A stretch of DNA of 64,000 nt from Micromonospora sp. WMMA1363. GTDB lineage: Bacteria; Actinomycetota; Actinomycetes; Mycobacteriales; Micromonosporaceae. The DNA lies in assembly GCF_030345795.1 (NCBI RefSeq), contig NZ_JAUALB010000001.1, positions 5,944,001-6,008,000 of the forward strand, read 5' to 3'. Of the stretch, positions 53,888 to 62,626 are shown piece by piece. Made by a program: the position numbers and the translations under genes. The number at the start of each line of letters is the position of its first letter. The stretch's first letter is position 1. Below the pieces are notes generated by a model that did not search any database, was not told the origin of the DNA, and saw only the letters and a program-made list of their open reading frames with translations.

Positions 53888-54897
53888 CCGGCCCGGCGAG
53901 CGGCCATCGGCCGGACGGATCCCGGACGGACCCGGTCCGGCGGGACGACACACCGGGGTTGGTGGCAGGCGGCGGTAGCCGACCGCTGGTCGGCACGGTG
54001 GTCGCCGTGGTCGGACCGACCGCGGCCGGCAAGTCGGCGTTGAGTATCGCCCTCGCCCAGGCACTCGGCGGCGAGGTGGTCAACGCCGACTCGATGCAGC
54101 TCTACCGCGGCATGGACATCGGCACGGCCAAGCTCACCGTCGCCGAACGCGCGGGTGTGCCGCACCACTTGCTGGACATCTGGGACGTGACCGAGCCGGC
54201 GAGTGTCGCGGAGTACCAGCGGCTGGCCCGTGCCGCCGTCGACGACACTCTCGCCCGGGGGCGGGTGCCGCTGCTGGTCGGCGGATCCGGGCTCTATGTG
54301 CGGGCGGTGCTGGAGCAGTTCGAGTTCCCCGGCACCGACCCGGCGGTCCGGGAGCGGCTGGAGGCGGAGCTGGCGCAGGTCGGCCCCGCGCCGCTGCACG
54401 AGCGGCTGCGCGCGGCGGACCCGGCGGCGGCGGCGAGCATCCTGCCCGGCAACGGTCGGCGGATCGTCCGCGCGCTGGAGGTGATCGAGCTGACCGGTGC
54501 ACCGTTCACCGCGGCGCTGCCCGCGCCCACCCCGTACTACCCGGCCGTGCAGGTCGGCGTTGACTTGGACACGGCGCTGCTCGACGAGCGGATCGCGTTG
54601 CGGGTCGACCGGATGTGGGCCGACGGCCTGGTCGCCGAGACTCGCGAGCTGGTCGGCCGGGGCCTGGCGGCGGGGCGTACCGCCAGCCGGGCTCTCGGGT
54701 ACCAGCAGGTACTCAGGTTTCTCACCGGGGAGCTGACCGAGACCGGGGCGTACGAGGAGACGATCCGCGCCACCCGCCGGTTCGTCCGCCGCCAGCGGTC
54801 CTGGTTCCGGCGGGATCCGCGGACCAGGTGGCTCGACTCGGCCGCCCCGGGACTGGTGGCGGATGCGTTGCGGGTGGTCACCGACGCTGCGCGATGA
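53884..54897 (+). CDS. miaA: tRNA dimethylallyltransferase MiaA
   Basis: 337 residues. It transfers dimethylallyl from DMAPP to A37 of tRNAs reading UNN codons. The P-loop GPTAAGKSA is at 44-52, followed by VNADSMQLYRGMDIGTAK with the catalytic Asp, the LLVGGSGLYVRAVL segment and the nucleotide-binding GNGRRIVRALEV. An N-terminal extension of about 35 residues is not conserved, but the ATGA overlap with the preceding gene supports this start. The product is the substrate of MiaB. Confidence 0.95.
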   Translation: MTGPASGHRPDGSRTDPVRRDDTPGLVAGGGSRPLVGTVVAVVGPTAAGKSALSIALAQALGGEVVNADSMQLYRGMDIGTAKLTVAERAGVPHHLLDIWDVTEPASVAEYQRLARAAVDDTLARGRVPLLVGGSGLYVRAVLEQFEFPGTDPAVRERLEAELAQVGPAPLHERLRAADPAAAASILPGNGRRIVRALEVIELTGAPFTAALPAPTPYYPAVQVGVDLDTALLDERIALRVDRMWADGLVAETRELVGRGLAAGRTASRALGYQQVLRFLTGELTETGAYEETIRATRRFVRRQRSWFRRDPRTRWLDSAAPGLVADALRVVTDAAR

Positions 54898-54904
54898 TGG
54901 GGGT

Positions 54905-55756
54905 GTGGAGTTCACCAAGGGGCACGGCACCGGCAACGACTTCGTGATCCTGCCCGACCCGGACGGTGCGTTCGACCTCACGCCGGGTCTGGTCGCAGCG
55001 CTGTGTGACCGTCGGCGCGGCATCGGCGGCGACGGTGTGCTGCGTGTGGTCCGCGCCGCGAAGCACACCGACGGTGCCGCGCTGGCCGGTGAGGCCGAGT
55101 GGTTCATGGACTACCGGAACGCCGACGGGTCGTTCGCCGAGATGTGCGGCAACGGTGCCCGGGTGTTCGTCCGCTACCTGCTGGAGACCGGGCTGGCCGC
55201 GCCGTCCGGCGCGGCGCTGCCGATCGCCACCCGGGCGGGCGTCGTGCGTGCTCGGGTCGAGGGGGAGGGCGTCGCGGTCGAGATGCGCCGCCCCCGGCTG
55301 TACGACACGGCGAGCGCCGAACTCGGCGGGCTGACCGTGTCCGGCACGGCGGTGGATGTCGGCAATCCGCACCTGGTCTGTGCGCTGCCGGCCGGCCTGG
55401 AGCTGACCGCGCTCGACCTGGCCCGGGCGCCGCAGGTCGACCCGGTCCTCTTCCCTGCCGGGGTGAACGTCGAGTTCACCGTCCCGGGTGAGCCGGTCGC
55501 CGGGGCCGACGGCCACGTGCTCATGCGCGTCTACGAGCGGGGCAGCGCGGAAACCCTCTCCTGCGGCACCGGCGCCTGCGCCGTCGCCGCGGTGGCTCTC
55601 AGCGACGCGGGTCGGGACACCGGCGTGGTCGCGGTCGACGTCCCTGGTGGTCGTCTGGCGGTCACGGTCACCGACGACACCTGTTGGCTCTCCGGCCCGG
55701 CCGTGCTGGTCGCCACCGGCGAGATCGACCCCGCCGCGTTCGGCACGGTGGACTGA
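54905..55756 (+). CDS. dapF: Diaminopimelate epimerase
   Basis: 283 residues. It interconverts LL- and meso-diaminopimelate for lysine and peptidoglycan. The two active-site cysteines are Cys81 in MCGNGARVFVRY and Cys220 in SCGTGACAVA. Other motifs are FTKGHGTGNDFVIL at the start, MDYRNADGS and DVGNPHLV. GTG 54905 was chosen because the family start VEFTKGHGTGND begins there; it is 7 bases after the miaA stop, so the two are co-transcribed. Confidence 0.96.
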   Translation: MEFTKGHGTGNDFVILPDPDGAFDLTPGLVAALCDRRRGIGGDGVLRVVRAAKHTDGAALAGEAEWFMDYRNADGSFAEMCGNGARVFVRYLLETGLAAPSGAALPIATRAGVVRARVEGEGVAVEMRRPRLYDTASAELGGLTVSGTAVDVGNPHLVCALPAGLELTALDLARAPQVDPVLFPAGVNVEFTVPGEPVAGADGHVLMRVYERGSAETLSCGTGACAVAAVALSDAGRDTGVVAVDVPGGRLAVTVTDDTCWLSGPAVLVATGEIDPAAFGTVD

Positions 55757-55789
55757 CCGCCCCGGCGGCCGCTCCCACCGGGTGGTCTG

Positions 55790-55837
55790 CCCCCCCCCCG
55801 GGGGTGCGTTTCACGCGTGGTATCCCCCCCGGGGGGG
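55790..55837. terminator. Double C-run/G-run palindrome after dapF
   Basis: A run of ten C followed by five G (55790-55804), then 19 bases, then seven C and seven G (55824-55837), a perfect 14-base palindrome. It lies between convergent dapF and malic enzyme genes and may act as a bidirectional terminator; such runs are also prone to length variation and sequencing error. Confidence 0.5.
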
Positions 55838-55879
55838 CGCGGTTTCAGGAGCGGTCGGCGCTGAGCAAACCGTTGGATG

Positions 55880-57352
55880 TCAGGGGGTGGCGCTGGCGTT
55901 CGCGGCGATCTCGGGGAGATCGGCGGGGCCCGGGTCGGCGGCCGGCGGCGGGGTCGCGGCGGGGTTCTGGGCTGCGGTGCGGACGGCGGCGGCGACGGCC
56001 GGGGCGACCCGGGAGTCGAAGACGCTGGGGACGATCACCGTCGGATTGATTTTGTCCTCCCCGACGACGTCGGCGATGGCCTGGGCGGCGGCGATCGCCA
56101 TCTCCTCGGTGAACTCCTCCGCGTGCGCGTCGAGCATGCCGCGGAAGACACCGGGGAAGGCCAGCACATTGTTGATCTGGTTGGGCTGGTCCGAGCGGCC
56201 GGTGGCGACCACGGCGGCGTGCTTGCGGGCCTCCCGCGGGTCCACCTCCGGGTCCGGGTTGGCGAGCGCGAACACGATCGCGTCCTTGGCCATGGCGGCG
56301 ATGTCCTCACCGGTCAACAGGTTCGGGGCGCTTACCCCGATGAACACGTCCGCACCGCGGATCGCCCCGGCCAGGTCGCCGGAGTAGTCCTCCTTGTTGG
56401 TGTGCTCGGCCAGCCAGCGCCAGGCCGGGTTGAGGTCGGCCATCCCCCGGTGCAGGGCGCCCTGTCGGTCGTAGGCGATGATGTCGCCCACGCCCTGGCG
56501 CAGCAGCAGCTTCATGATCGCCGTGCCGGCGGCGCCGGCGCCGGAAACCACGACCCGGACGTCCGCCAGCTGCTTGCCCACGACGCGCAGCGCGTTGGTC
56601 AGCGCGGCCAGCACGCAGATCGCGGTGCCGTGCTGGTCGTCGTGGAAGACCGGGATGTCCAGCGCGTCACGCAGCCGGGCCTCGATCTCGAAGCAGCGCG
56701 GTGCGGCGATGTCCTCGAGGTTGATCCCGCCGTACGCGGGCGCGATCGCCTTGACGATCGCCACGATCTCGTCGGTGTCCTGGGTGTCGAGCACCACCGG
56801 CCAGGCGTCCACCCCGCCGAAGCGCTTGAACAGCGCCGCCTTGCCCTCCATCACCGGCAGCGACGCGGCCGGTCCGAGGTTGCCCAGGCCGAGCACGGCG
56901 GAGCCGTCGCTGACCACCGCAACCGTGTTGCGCTTGATGGTGAGCCGGCGGGCGTCCGCCGGGTTCTCCGCGATCGCCTGGCAGACCCGGGCGACCCCGG
57001 GGGTGTAGGCGCGGGAGAGCTCGTCCCGGGTCCGCAGGGCGACCTTCGAACTGACCTCGATCTTGCCGCCGAGGTGCAGCAGGAACGTGCGGTCGGAGAC
57101 CTTGCGCACGTCCACGCCGTCCAGCGTGGTGAGCGCGTCGACCACCTGGTCGGCGTGGCTCGTGTCGGCTGTGTCGCAGGTCAGGTCGACGAGCACGTGG
57201 GTCGGGTCGGAGTCGACCACGTCCAGCGCGGTGACGATCGCTCCGGCCTCGCCGACGGATGTGGTCAGCCGTCCGATGGACGAGGCGTCCGCGGGTACCG
57301 CGATCCGGATGGTGATCGAGAATCCGGCACTCGGCAGTCGGGTGATGGCCAC
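55880..57352 (-). CDS. NAD-dependent malic enzyme with N-terminal ACT domain
   Basis: 490 residues. It decarboxylates malate to pyruvate. An ACT-like regulatory domain (FSITIRIAVPADASSIGRL, residues ~10-85) precedes the malic enzyme domain: Tyr in AYTPGVARVCQAIAENP, metal site IPVFHDDQHGTA and NAD-binding VVVSGAGAAGTAIMKLLL. A further conserved segment is FALANPDPEVDP. GTG 57352 is preceded by GGAGGG; the longer frame to 57478 is not similar to the family. The Ala/Pro-rich C-terminal tail of ~25 residues is unusual but not part of the fold. Confidence 0.93.
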   Translation of the reverse strand: MAITRLPSAGFSITIRIAVPADASSIGRLTTSVGEAGAIVTALDVVDSDPTHVLVDLTCDTADTSHADQVVDALTTLDGVDVRKVSDRTFLLHLGGKIEVSSKVALRTRDELSRAYTPGVARVCQAIAENPADARRLTIKRNTVAVVSDGSAVLGLGNLGPAASLPVMEGKAALFKRFGGVDAWPVVLDTQDTDEIVAIVKAIAPAYGGINLEDIAAPRCFEIEARLRDALDIPVFHDDQHGTAICVLAALTNALRVVGKQLADVRVVVSGAGAAGTAIMKLLLRQGVGDIIAYDRQGALHRGMADLNPAWRWLAEHTNKEDYSGDLAGAIRGADVFIGVSAPNLLTGEDIAAMAKDAIVFALANPDPEVDPREARKHAAVVATGRSDQPNQINNVLAFPGVFRGMLDAHAEEFTEEMAIAAAQAIADVVGEDKINPTVIVPSVFDSRVAPAVAAAVRTAAQNPAATPPPAADPGPADLPEIAANASATP

Positions 57353-57519
57353 ACAGATCCCTCCGTCGACGCTGAACGGCCCGCCCGCATTTGTACTCGC
57401 CTCCCCTGCCCGGCCGGTAGTCGGCCCCGCTACTGATGGGTACGGCGGGCATATAGCGGGTGCGTCCGGCGTTGGCACGTGTCAGGATTGCTTCCTACGT
57501 GACCAAACGGACAGGAGAC

Positions 57520-58977
57520 GTGAGTTTGCGAGACCAGGAGACCTACGAGCCGTTCGAGGCCGACGAGCTCGACGCCACCACCGGCGAGTTCGAGCTGTCG
57601 GAGCGGCAGGCACTGCGGCGGGTCCCCGGCCTCTCCACCGAGCTCACCGACATCACCGAGGTCGAGTACCGCCAGCTTCGGCTGGAGCGGGTCGTCCTGG
57701 TGGGGGTCTGGACCGAGGGCACCCAGGCGGACGCCGAGAACTCACTCACCGAGCTGGCGGCGCTGGCCGAGACGGCCGGCTCGCAGGTGCTTGAGGGGCT
57801 GATCCAGCGCCGCAACCGTCCTGACCCGGCGACCTACGTCGGTCGGGGCAAGGTTGACGACCTGGGCGCGGTGGTCGTGTCGACCGGTGCCGACACGGTG
57901 ATCTGCGACGGTGAGCTCTCCCCGTCCCAGCTGCGCAACCTGGAGCAGCGCACCAAGGTGAAGGTGGTCGACCGGACCGCGCTGATCCTGGACATCTTCG
58001 CCCAGCACGCCAAGAGCAGGGAGGGTAAGGCGCAGGTCGAGCTGGCCCAGCTGGAGTACCTGCTGCCCCGCCTGCGCGGTTGGGGCGAGACGCTCTCCCG
58101 CCAGAGCGGCGGTTCCGGTCGCGGCGGTGGCGCCGGTGGCGGCGTGGGCCTGCGTGGTCCTGGTGAGACCAAGCTGGAGACCGACCGCCGCCGGATCCGG
58201 CACCGCCTCGCCCGGCTGCGCCGGGAGATCAAGAGCATGCGCACGGTACGCCAGACCAAGCGGGCCCGGCGTGCTCGCAACGCCGTGCCGGCCGTGGCCA
58301 TCGCCGGCTACACGAACGCCGGCAAGTCCAGCCTGCTGAACCGACTGACCGGCGCGGGCGTACTGGTGGAGAACGCTCTCTTCGCCACGCTGGACCCGAC
58401 CACCCGCAAGGCCACCACCTCGGACGGCCGGCTCTACACGCTCTCCGACACGGTGGGTTTCGTGCGGCACCTGCCGCACCAGATCGTCGAGGCGTTCCGC
58501 TCGACGCTGGAGGAGGTCGCCGAGGCAGACCTGGTGGTGCACGTGGTCGACGGCACCCATCCGGACCCGGAGGAGCAGGTCCGCGCAGTCCGCGAGGTAC
58601 TCGCCGAGGTCGGCGCCGACCGGCTGCCGGAGCTGGTGGTGGTCAACAAGACCGACGCGGCCGACGAGGAGACCCTGCTGCGGCTGAAGCGGCTCTGGCC
58701 GGAGGTGATCTTCGTCTCTGCCCACACCGGGCGGGGGGTGGCGGATCTCCGCTCCGCGATCGAGGGCCGGCTGCCCCGCCCGGCCGTCGAGGTCCGCGCG
58801 GTCCTGCCGTACGACCGGGGAGACCTGGTGGCCCGGCTGCACCGGCAGGGCGAGGTGCTCAGCACCGCCCACCTGCCCGAGGGCACGATGCTGCATGTCC
58901 GGGTCGGCGAGGCGCTCGCCGCCGAGCTGACGCCCTTCGTGGCGGCGGAGGCCCAGGTGGTCGGGCCGCGTTCGTAG
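57520..58977 (+). CDS. hflX: Ribosome-associated GTPase HflX
   Basis: About 485 residues. A GTPase that splits stalled or stressed ribosomes. The N-terminal HflX domain has LIQRRNRPDPATYVGRGK and DRTALILDIFAQHAKSREGK. A Gly-rich linker (SGGSGRGGGAGGG) and GPGETKLETDRR follow. The G domain has G1 GYTNAGKSS (263-271), G3 DTVGF, and G4 NKTD. The start is uncertain: GTG 57520 is 2 bases from AGGAG, while TTG 57526 has ideal spacing; the open frame reaches 57460. Confidence 0.94.
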   Translation: MSLRDQETYEPFEADELDATTGEFELSERQALRRVPGLSTELTDITEVEYRQLRLERVVLVGVWTEGTQADAENSLTELAALAETAGSQVLEGLIQRRNRPDPATYVGRGKVDDLGAVVVSTGADTVICDGELSPSQLRNLEQRTKVKVVDRTALILDIFAQHAKSREGKAQVELAQLEYLLPRLRGWGETLSRQSGGSGRGGGAGGGVGLRGPGETKLETDRRRIRHRLARLRREIKSMRTVRQTKRARRARNAVPAVAIAGYTNAGKSSLLNRLTGAGVLVENALFATLDPTTRKATTSDGRLYTLSDTVGFVRHLPHQIVEAFRSTLEEVAEADLVVHVVDGTHPDPEEQVRAVREVLAEVGADRLPELVVVNKTDAADEETLLRLKRLWPEVIFVSAHTGRGVADLRSAIEGRLPRPAVEVRAVLPYDRGDLVARLHRQGEVLSTAHLPEGTMLHVRVGEALAAELTPFVAAEAQVVGPRS

Positions 58978-59026
58978 GCCCGTGCGGTCGCCTCGGGCCC
59001 GGGCGGGATCGTGCGACACTGTGTTG

Positions 59027-60643
59027 ATGCGCCGCGTTCTCACCTTGGTCACGGTTGCCTGCTGCCTGCTGGGTGCGGCCGTGGCCTCCACCGGTGTCGC
59101 CCTGGTCGCCGTCACGTCACCGGCTGTGGCCGCCGCCCCGGAGAAGCGCTGTGCTGTGACCGACAAGCGGCTCGCCGAGCTGTCCGGGCTGGTCGCCACG
59201 AAGACCGGTTACATCGTGATCAACGACGGCACCGAGTTCGACAGCCGAAAACGGGTCTTCTTCCTGGACACCAGGTGCAAGATTGCCAAGGACCCGGTCC
59301 GCTACTCGGGTGGCGGCCCGTTCGACACGGAGGACCTGGCGCTCTCTCCGGACGGCAAAACGCTCTGGATCGCCGACACCGGCGACAACGTGACCAGTAA
59401 GACGCGCCGGGAGCGGGTGGCGGTCTGGAGCATGCCGGCCGCTGGCGACAAGCGGCCGGTGCTGCACCGCCTCGCCTACCCCGACGGTAAGCCGCGCGAC
59501 GCGGAGGCGTTGCTCATCGGCGACGACGGCGTCCCCCTGATCATCACCAAGGTCGCCTCCGGCACCGCCGAGATCTTCACGCCTGACGGGACGATGCCCA
59601 ACGGCGACACCCTGCCCGGGCCGATGAAGAAGGTGGGCGAGGTCGGCCTGCCCAAGACGGAGACCGACAACCCGCTCGGGTTGCTCGGCCGGACGGCGAT
59701 CACCGGTGCGGCCCGCTCCCCGGACGGCTCGCGGGTGGTGCTGCGAACGTACGCCGACGCATTCGAGTACGACGTCACCGACGGCGACGTGGTGAAGGCC
59801 CTGACCACCGGAAAACCCCGGGTGACGGCCCTCGCTGATCCGTTCGGCGAGGCGATCTCGTACAGCCCGGACGGCAAGACCTTCCTCACCGTCTCCGACG
59901 GCGGCCAGCTGGGGGAGGGGGAGGCGATCGACGTCCTCGCGTACTCGCCGTCGACCGAGGGCGCCAAGCCCGTCGGCCAGGAGACCGCCGGCCCGAAGCA
60001 GACAGCCGAGCGGTCGTGGTTCGACAGCCTGTCGTTGCAGGACATCATGTACCTGGTCGGTGCTGTCGGCCTGATCGGCGTGGTGCTGGTGGGGGCCGGC
60101 GTGTTCGGCATCCTGCGGGCTCGCCGTAGGCCCGTCGACGATCGGGGCACCGACGACCGTGGCCCGGCTGCTCGTTCCGGTGCCGCCGGGACCCGCCCCC
60201 GGGGCGGTGAGTACGGCGGTGCCGCCGGTGGTGCGTACGGCGCTCCCGCCGGTGGGCCGGCAGGTCCCGACCGCGGCCCGGGCCGGGCGGGTTCGCCGGC
60301 CGGTGGCGGGCACGGCAGGGGTCGACCCGGCGGTGGCGGCGGTGCCGTGTATGGCGGTCGTCGGTCCGATGGGGGTGTCTACGGCGGTGGCGCCCCGGTG
60401 GGAGCCGGGCGTGGCCGGCCCGGCGGTAACGGCGGTCGCCCGGGCGGTGGTGGTGGCAGCGGCGGCGTCTACGGCGGCCCGTCCGGCGGTGCCGTTTACG
60501 GGGGCGGCCGGGCCGTCGAGCCGCCGCGCGGCGCCGGCCAGCCCGACCCGCGGCCTGGCCGGCGCCGCGACGACGAGGGGCGGGGCGGCCAGCACGGGAA
60601 GGTGCACGACACCGGGCGCGGCAACCACGGTGACCGCTACTGA
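59027..60643 (+). CDS. Secreted propeller-like protein with one membrane helix and Gly-rich cytoplasmic tail
   Basis: 538 residues from ATG 59027; a GACACT -10-like element is 6 bases before it, so it may be leaderless. A signal peptide (LTLVTVACCLLGAAVAS) ends near AVAAAP. The extracellular part is beta-propeller-like, with SPDGKTLWIADTGDN, SPDGSRVVLRTYADAFEYD and SPDGKTFLTVSDGG blades. A transmembrane helix, MYLVGAVGLIGVVLVGAGVF, is at about residues 342-361. The last ~170 residues are Gly/Arg/Pro-rich with repeated VYGG motifs. I do not know its function. Wide in related actinomycetes by my recollection. Confidence 0.8.
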   Translation: MRRVLTLVTVACCLLGAAVASTGVALVAVTSPAVAAAPEKRCAVTDKRLAELSGLVATKTGYIVINDGTEFDSRKRVFFLDTRCKIAKDPVRYSGGGPFDTEDLALSPDGKTLWIADTGDNVTSKTRRERVAVWSMPAAGDKRPVLHRLAYPDGKPRDAEALLIGDDGVPLIITKVASGTAEIFTPDGTMPNGDTLPGPMKKVGEVGLPKTETDNPLGLLGRTAITGAARSPDGSRVVLRTYADAFEYDVTDGDVVKALTTGKPRVTALADPFGEAISYSPDGKTFLTVSDGGQLGEGEAIDVLAYSPSTEGAKPVGQETAGPKQTAERSWFDSLSLQDIMYLVGAVGLIGVVLVGAGVFGILRARRRPVDDRGTDDRGPAARSGAAGTRPRGGEYGGAAGGAYGAPAGGPAGPDRGPGRAGSPAGGGHGRGRPGGGGGAVYGGRRSDGGVYGGGAPVGAGRGRPGGNGGRPGGGGGSGGVYGGPSGGAVYGGGRAVEPPRGAGQPDPRPGRRRDDEGRGGQHGKVHDTGRGNHGDRY

Positions 60644-60689
60644 AGACGGTCGGTCTGGCCGGTCAGCTGGCTACGGCGGCCGGTGTGCT

Positions 60690-60705
60690 GGCGGCCTGGG
60701 CCGCC
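60690..60705. terminator. Candidate terminator between convergent genes
   Basis: GGCGGCC-TG-GGCCGCC, a 7-bp perfect stem with a 2-base loop, 46 bases after the preceding stop and 16 bases after the lexA stop on the other strand. Confidence 0.35.
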
Positions 60706-60720
60706 GACGCCGGCCACCGG

Positions 60721-61506
60721 TCAGATGCGTCGCAGCACGGCGACGACGCGCCCCATGATGGTGGCGTCGTCGCCCGGGATGGGGTCGAACGCCGGGTTCT
60801 GCGGCATCAGCCAGACGTGTCCGTCCCGGCGGCGGTAGGTCTTCACCGTCGCCTCGCCGTCGAGCATGGCGGCGACGATGTCGCCGGAGTCGGCCGTCGG
60901 CTGCTGCCGGACCACGACCCAGTCTCCGTCGCAGATCGCGGCGTCGAGCATCGAGTCACCCTTGACCTGGAGCATGAAGACCTCGCCCTCACCCACCAGT
61001 TCGCGAGGGAGTGGGAAGACGTCCTCGACGGCCTGCTCGGCCAGGATCGGGCCGCCGGCGGCGATCCTGCCCAGCATCGGCACGTACGCCGGGGTCGGGC
61101 GCTGGGAGCGGGTCAGTTCGTCGTCGATCGCGTCGCTGGGCGCCCGGACGTCGACCGCACGGGGCCGGTTGGGGTCGCGTCGCAGGAAACCCTTCTTCTC
61201 CAACTCCTTGAGCTGGTAGGCGACGCTGGACGGCGACACCAGGCCGACCGCTTCGCCGATCTCCCGCACGCTCGGCGGGTAGCCGTGCCGCTCGACCCAG
61301 GTCCGGATGAACTCCAGGATGCGCCGCTGCCGGGCGGTCAGGTCGACGGTCGCCGGGTCGGGGAAGGCGCTCACCACCGGGGTGACCGGACGCACGGCCG
61401 GCGTGCCGGTGCGGCCGCGCGCGGCGCCCCGGCGACGGGTGGCCGCCGCGCCCGCCTCGGTGATCTGCTGCGGGCTTTTCCGCCGGCTGGCCCGGTCCTC
61501 GGTCAC
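60721..61506 (-). CDS. lexA: LexA repressor
   Basis: 261 residues. SOS repressor that cleaves itself when RecA filaments form. The N-terminal winged helix has [20 protein letters not shown] and [19 protein letters not shown]. The cleavage site is Ala150-Gly151 in RIAAGGPI; the catalytic dyad is Ser185 (KGDSMLDA) and Lys222 (ATVKTYRR). GTG 61506 with GGGAGGAC upstream was preferred to the longer frame. The first ~45 residues are an extension common in actinomycetes. Autoregulated by the box at 61636. Confidence 0.96.
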   Translation of the reverse strand: MTEDRASRRKSPQQITEAGAAATRRRGAARGRTGTPAVRPVTPVVSAFPDPATVDLTARQRRILEFIRTWVERHGYPPSVREIGEAVGLVSPSSVAYQLKELEKKGFLRRDPNRPRAVDVRAPSDAIDDELTRSQRPTPAYVPMLGRIAAGGPILAEQAVEDVFPLPRELVGEGEVFMLQVKGDSMLDAAICDGDWVVVRQQPTADSGDIVAAMLDGEATVKTYRRRDGHVWLMPQNPAFDPIPGDDATIMGRVVAVLRRI

Positions 61507-61635
61507 GTCCGTCCTCCCTTGGTGGGTGTTGTGGCGCCTCGTCGGCACGTGGTGCGTGCGGTGGTGCTTGACGCCTGGGCGGAGAACCCACGGTGCGCCT
61601 GCCGTTCATGACCGTATCGGTGAGATCAGTCATTT

Positions 61636-61651
61636 TCAAACATCTGTACGA
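61636..61651. promoter_or_regulatory. LexA (SOS) box before lexA
   Basis: TCAAACATCTGTACGA differs from TCGAACNNNNGTTCGA at two positions and is 130 bases before the lexA start. It shares ACATCTGT with the box before recA. Confidence 0.7.
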
Positions 61652-61901
61652 CGTTGATCGGCGTGTCGAGGTGGAGATCCGTGCGGGTGGTGGCCGCGTT
61701 CTGGTAAATGGTACGTCGCGTCGAACGGCTGTTCTAATTCGGCGGATCGTCGGGGTCTGTCGGCCGGGTGGCCGACAACCGGGCCGGTGGCTGGGCGGTT
61801 GGGCTTCTGGGGGTCGGGGAAAGGGGTGCTCCCCGGATGTGGGTGACGCGCCGGACATGCCGGCCAACTTGATTTCGGATCGTCTGCGGCCTACGGTCGA
61901 C

Positions 61902-61943
61902 CCCTAGATGTAGTAGTAACACGGGCGTAAGTCGCCTATAGGT
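61902..61943 (+). promoter_or_regulatory. Candidate pair of NrdR boxes
   Basis: CTAGATGTAG (61904-61913) and CCTATAGG (61935-61942) have centres 30 bases apart, about three helical turns, the arrangement known for NrdR operators before ribonucleotide reductase genes. They lie 130-170 bases before nrdR. The second box is weak. Confidence 0.4.
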
Positions 61944-62076
61944 TGGGTTCGACTACCGAACGCACTCCCGCATCGCCAGCCCGGCGGGGACCGTCGAAAG
62001 ACGTCTCAGCCGTCCCGACGCGTGCCCGGAGGCAGCCGGCAGGCACCCGCGGTTGACAGAGGAGGAGGTCGGGCTC

Positions 62077-62571
62077 ATGCGGTGTCCGTACTGCCGGCAC
62101 CCCGACTCTCGGGTTGTCGACTCGCGGGAGGCCGACGACGGCCAGTTGATCCGCCGACGGCGATCCTGCCCGGAGTGCGGCAGACGGTTCACCACGGTGG
62201 AGGAGGCCGTCCTCGCGGTGGTCAAGCGCAGCGGGGTCACCGAGTCGTTCAGCCGTACGAAGATCATCGGCGGGGTGCGCAAGGCGTGCCAGGGCCGGCC
62301 GGTCGACGACGACTCCATCGCGCTGCTCGCGCAGAAGGTGGAGGAGACGGTCCGGGCCAAGGGGGCCGCCGAGATCCCCAGCCACGAGGTGGGGCTGGCC
62401 ATCCTGGGGCCGCTACGGGACCTGGACGAGGTGGCCTACCTGCGGTTCGCCAGCGTCTATCGGTCGTTCGAGTCGCTCGCCGACTTCGAGCGCGAGATCG
62501 AGACGCTGCGCGCCGCGGCCCGGGCCCGGGTGGGTGCCGAGGCCGCCGAGGCGGCCGGCCGTACCAGTTGA
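62077..62571 (+). CDS. nrdR: Transcriptional repressor NrdR
   Basis: 164 residues. It represses ribonucleotide reductase genes in response to dATP/ATP. A zinc-ribbon uses Cys3, Cys6 ([17 protein letters not shown]) and Cys31, Cys34 ([10 protein letters not shown]). The ATP-cone domain, residues ~46-136, begins [21 protein letters not shown] 62077 is preceded by GAGGAGG and gives the family N-terminus; the upstream frame adds 8 residues. Next to nrdJ, as in other actinobacteria. Confidence 0.96.
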   Translation: MRCPYCRHPDSRVVDSREADDGQLIRRRRSCPECGRRFTTVEEAVLAVVKRSGVTESFSRTKIIGGVRKACQGRPVDDDSIALLAQKVEETVRAKGAAEIPSHEVGLAILGPLRDLDEVAYLRFASVYRSFESLADFEREIETLRAAARARVGAEAAEAAGRTS

Positions 62572-62626
62572 GTTTCAGTTTCAGACAGTCGGACCGCGCG
62601 GGGCGCGCGGACGAGGGGCGGACAAG

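Larger units (their letters stand above)
61507..62076. other. Divergent regulatory region between lexA and nrdR
   Basis: 570 bases without a supported gene. It holds the LexA box at 61636-61651 and the candidate NrdR boxes at 61902-61943. The open frame 61593-61907 spans these sites and has no family similarity. Confidence 0.6.
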
